A stretch of 64,000 nt of DNA from an uncultured Pirellulaceae bacterium (GTDB lineage: Bacteria > Planctomycetota > Planctomycetia > Pirellulales > Pirellulaceae), in contig CALFWR010000014.1 of the NCBI GenBank assembly GCA_937928555.1, positions 1 through 64,000 on the forward strand, read 5' to 3'. Position numbers and translations under genes: made by a program. Shown piece after piece: positions 60,805 to 64,000 of this stretch (positions are counted from its first letter, which is position 1; the number at the start of each line of letters is the position of its first letter). The notes beneath the pieces were generated by a model that was not told the origin of the DNA, searched no databases, and saw only the letters and a program-made list of their open reading frames with translations.

Positions 60805-60880
60805 GTCGCCGACAATCGTCGTTTGGCAAGTTTGTTAAGAGAAACTTCAGTACGTCGAGGGTGCTGTAAGTGAATTTAAG

Positions 60881-61067
60881 CCCGGATTATTCGCGACGAC
60901 GGGCGTTGATTCTACGTCTGGCCAACAGGAGCAAGGGAAAAGCTGAATTTCAACAAGAATCGCGAATCATCCGATAGATGAAATCCACAGCGATCGTTTC
61001 ATCGCATCAGAGCCGCGGATCACTGTCGGAACTGATTCTGACGCCCACGGCTCGTGAATAATTCGGG
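60881..61067 (-). mobile_element. MITE-like element, copy D
   Basis: 187 bp, near-identical to copies A-C; flanks TTAAG / GTAAA are not a clean duplication. Confidence 0.88.
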
Positions 61068-61125
61068 GTAAAACTAATCCGGGCTCGCCAGACAATTCAT
61101 GAACCCGGAAACCAAGCGTGGTCAA

Positions 61126-64000
61126 TTAGCCGTTGGCCAATCCGGGGGTTGGAATTGGCTGTGGTTTGTCGTTGGGTTGCGAAGCCTCTTCGGCGTGATC
61201 GAACACAAGCGGAATGCCCATGGTCTTCAGGGCTGAACCGTAAAGCGAATAGAACACCGGAACAAGAATCAGAATCAACAGCGTTCCAAACAACAGACCA
61301 AAGATCAGACTGACCGCCATCGGGATCAGGACTTGAGCTTGCATGGACGTCTCCAGCAACATCGGGAACAGCCCGGCGATCGTCGTCATCGAAGTCAACA
61401 TGATTGGGCGGAATCGTCGCCGTCCGGCCTGGGTGAGTGCTTCCTGAAGCGGCACGCCGCTGCGAACGCGGTGGTTGATAAAGTCCACCAGCACGATCGA
61501 ATCGTTCACAACCACGCCGGTCAGTGCGATCAAGCCAAAGAAGGTAAACAGTGTCAGTTCCAGGCCCATCACCGCGTGTCCAATGATCGCACCCAGCAGG
61601 CCAAAGGGAATGATCGACATGATGATCAGCGGCTGCATGTAGGAGCGGAACTGCAGGGTCAGCAAAACGTACATGCACATGATCGCGATAAAGAATCCCG
61701 TGATCATGCTGCTTACCGACTCCTGATTCTGGGCCTGTTCGCCTTCCCAGTTCACCGAAAAATTCGCCCCCGTGCGCTCGCGCCACGACTGAAGAAGTTC
61801 CGGAAGAAACTCGTTCTGCATTTCGACGACCAACTGACGACCGTTGACGCGTTTGCTGTCCGCATCGGCGGTCACGGTGATGCTGCGTCGTTGATCCAGC
61901 CGATTGATTTCAGCCAATTCTTTCTCGTGGCTAATGTTGGCGACTTCGGTGATGGGTCGTTCGACGCCCTGGGCATCCCGCACGCGAATCTCTTCAAACG
62001 CTGCCTGGGTTTCGCGGTCAGCCCGGGGATAACGGACCATCAGCTTGACCTCGTGCCGCCCCCGCTGAAGCCTCATGACTTCGTTGCCGAAGTAGACCGA
62101 TCGAATTGTTTCGGCAAGGTCCTGTTCGTTGAGCCCCAGAGCCTGGCCTTCGTTGTTCAGGCTCAGGTTCCGCTGCCACTTTCCGGGTCGCATGTCGTCT
62201 TCGAGGTCGAAGACACCGTCCTTGCTGGCCAGCCATTTTTTGCAATCTTCGGCGATGTCTTCCAGGAAAGGAGCTCCTTTTTCGTCGGCGAGAATTTTGA
62301 ATTCGACGGCCGCACCACCGGGGCCCATCGAACGGGCTCCAAACCGCAGAATCTCCGTGCCGGGGACTTTGGGGATCTCCTGCCGCCACATGTCGATCAG
62401 TTGGCGCGTGGTGATTTCGCGTTCATCCGGCGGGGTGAGCAGAACAGAAACATTACCGACGTGGCTACCGGTGGTGACACCGTTGGGGCCCTTGATCGCG
62501 TCGCCGACTTCGCCGACTTTTTCGTACAGGTTTTTGATCACCGACGGCTGGCCCGAATCCTGAATCTTCTGGTCGATATCAAGGATCGCGGCCTTCAGCT
62601 TTTTTATCGACTCCTGTGAGTACTCAGCCGATGTGCCGTTGGGAAAGACAACGGTGCCGCTAATTTCGCGTCCATCGAGTTTCGGGAAAAGTCCAACCGG
62701 AGCGATGCCCGCCGCAACGAGCCCGACGCAGACCGCGCCGAACGCAAACGCACCTGCACAGGTGATGCGGCGATTGCTCAGGGAAAATTCCAGCAGCGGC
62801 GAATAAATGCTGTCGATACTGAACTGCATGGCCTTCGATGCGGCGGCGTTGAGTTTTTTGAACAACCATAGCAATGGCTTGAACACATACAGGACGACGC
62901 CAACGGCGCGCATGAACAGGTTGTTGTCGTGGGCCAGGTGAGCCGGAAGAATAAAGGCACTTTCAATCAATGAAATGAACAGCATCGCGATGACCGCCAG
63001 CGGCATCACTGCGATGAATTTGCCCATCACGCCCGAAACGAACATCAGCGGCACAAAAGCGATAATGGTGGTGGTGACCGACGCCGTCACACTGGGGAGG
63101 ACTTCGACCGTACCTTCGATCGCCGCCGCGACAAACCCCAGGCCCTGTTCGCGTTTATTGTAGATATTCTCGCCGATCACGATCGCGTCATCGACAACGA
63201 TCCCGAGGGCCATCAGAAAGGAAAACATGGAAAGCATGTTCATCGTCTGACCAAAGGCAAGCAGCATCACTCCTGCGCCCAGGATCGAGATCGGGATCCC
63301 CATGGCAACCCAAAACGCCAGTCGCAAATCAAGGAAAACGGCCAGAACCACGAAAACAAGCAGCAGTCCCTGAGCGCCGTTTCGCATTAGCAGGTCGATG
63401 CGATCGTAGACGTCTTCGGACATGTCACCCCAGTACGTGATCTCGTAGCCGGTGGGCATCTGTTTGCTCTGGATATAGTCTTTGACCGTTTCGACGACGG
63501 TGAACAGGTCTTCCTTGTTGGTTTTCGAGACCTGCAAGACCATGCCCGGCTTGCCGTTGATCAGGTTGATGGAAGTCGTTTCGGCAAAGCCATCGATGAC
63601 GTTGGCGATGTCGCCGACACGAATCACGTCTCCGTCAGATTTGGTGATCGCGGGAAGATCCGCAATGCCCTGGCCGTCTTCGCGTTTATTATTTCCGCGA
63701 AGCAGCATTTCTTGTGATCCGGTAACCATTTTGCCACCGGGCACGTCGATGTTCTGCTGGCGAATGATGTTGGCCAATTGGTCCATGCTCATCCCGTACT
63801 GCCGCAACGCGTCTTCGGAGACTTCGACGGAAACCTCGTAGGGACGCTCGGCGGAAATTTCCGCGGAGGTGATCGCGGGGCCCTTGGGTTGGAAGAGGTC
63901 TTTGAAAACTCGCCGCACCGGACTGAGCGGTTCGGTGGGCCGCAGTTGCAGCATCTGACTGCGGACTTCTTCCGCCAGGGAGCGCAGTTGCCTTTCGGAT
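61126..64000 (-). CDS. RND (AcrB/HAE1-like) efflux transporter, 5' end beyond window
   Basis: LDLRLAFWVAMGIPISILGAGVMLLAFGQTMNMLSMFSFLMALGIVVDDAIVIGENIY; GLLGAIIGHAVMGLELTLFTFFGLIALTGVVVNDSIVLVDFINHRVRSG; frame stays open upstream of Met at 63954 (RQLRSLAEEVRSQM). Confidence 0.95.
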   Translation of the reverse strand, partial: SERQLRSLAEEVRSQMLQLRPTEPLSPVRRVFKDLFQPKGPAITSAEISAERPYEVSVEVSEDALRQYGMSMDQLANIIRQQNIDVPGGKMVTGSQEMLLRGNNKREDGQGIADLPAITKSDGDVIRVGDIANVIDGFAETTSINLINGKPGMVLQVSKTNKEDLFTVVETVKDYIQSKQMPTGYEITYWGDMSEDVYDRIDLLMRNGAQGLLLVFVVLAVFLDLRLAFWVAMGIPISILGAGVMLLAFGQTMNMLSMFSFLMALGIVVDDAIVIGENIYNKREQGLGFVAAAIEGTVEVLPSVTASVTTTIIAFVPLMFVSGVMGKFIAVMPLAVIAMLFISLIESAFILPAHLAHDNNLFMRAVGVVLYVFKPLLWLFKKLNAAASKAMQFSIDSIYSPLLEFSLSNRRITCAGAFAFGAVCVGLVAAGIAPVGLFPKLDGREISGTVVFPNGTSAEYSQESIKKLKAAILDIDQKIQDSGQPSVIKNLYEKVGEVGDAIKGPNGVTTGSHVGNVSVLLTPPDEREITTRQLIDMWRQEIPKVPGTEILRFGARSMGPGGAAVEFKILADEKGAPFLEDIAEDCKKWLASKDGVFDLEDDMRPGKWQRNLSLNNEGQALGLNEQDLAETIRSVYFGNEVMRLQRGRHEVKLMVRYPRADRETQAAFEEIRVRDAQGVERPITEVANISHEKELAEINRLDQRRSITVTADADSKRVNGRQLVVEMQNEFLPELLQSWRERTGANFSVNWEGEQAQNQESVSSMITGFFIAIMCMYVLLTLQFRSYMQPLIIMSIIPFGLLGAIIGHAVMGLELTLFTFFGLIALTGVVVNDSIVLVDFINHRVRSGVPLQEALTQAGRRRFRPIMLTSMTTIAGLFPMLLETSMQAQVLIPMAVSLIFGLLFGTLLILILVPVFYSLYGSALKTMGIPLVFDHAEEASQPNDKPQPIPTPGLANG

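Noticed and set aside
61333-62619. 428-aa plus-strand ORF
   Set aside because: Antisense to the RND transporter; composition (His/Arg-rich, no motifs) fits a shadow ORF.

Overview
The window looks like planctomycete chromosome (probably Pirellulaceae; inferred from DUF1559 prepilin, DUF1573, squalene-cyclase-repeat and PilM gene content). Main contents: nadE, cmk, a three-gene pilMNO-like locus whose products carry Gly-Met-rich repeats, a glycosyltransferase cluster, the S10/spc ribosomal operon from rpsJ to secY without rplX or rpmD in their usual slots, a rhomboid protease, an M20 amidohydrolase, two squalene-cyclase-like genes, a GAF histidine kinase plus receiver pair, purA, an accessory region of secreted proteins at about 56.2-61.1 kb, and a 3' RND efflux gene that runs off the window. 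The strongest structural observation is a family of four ~187 bp MITE-like elements with CCCGGATTATTCACGA terminal inverted repeats and 5-bp target duplications. One copy cleanly interrupts a RidA-family gene, and removing it plus one ATCAA duplicate restores the reading frame. No CRISPR array, rRNA operon or intact transposase was seen. Family calls come from reading the translations and motifs; no database search was run.
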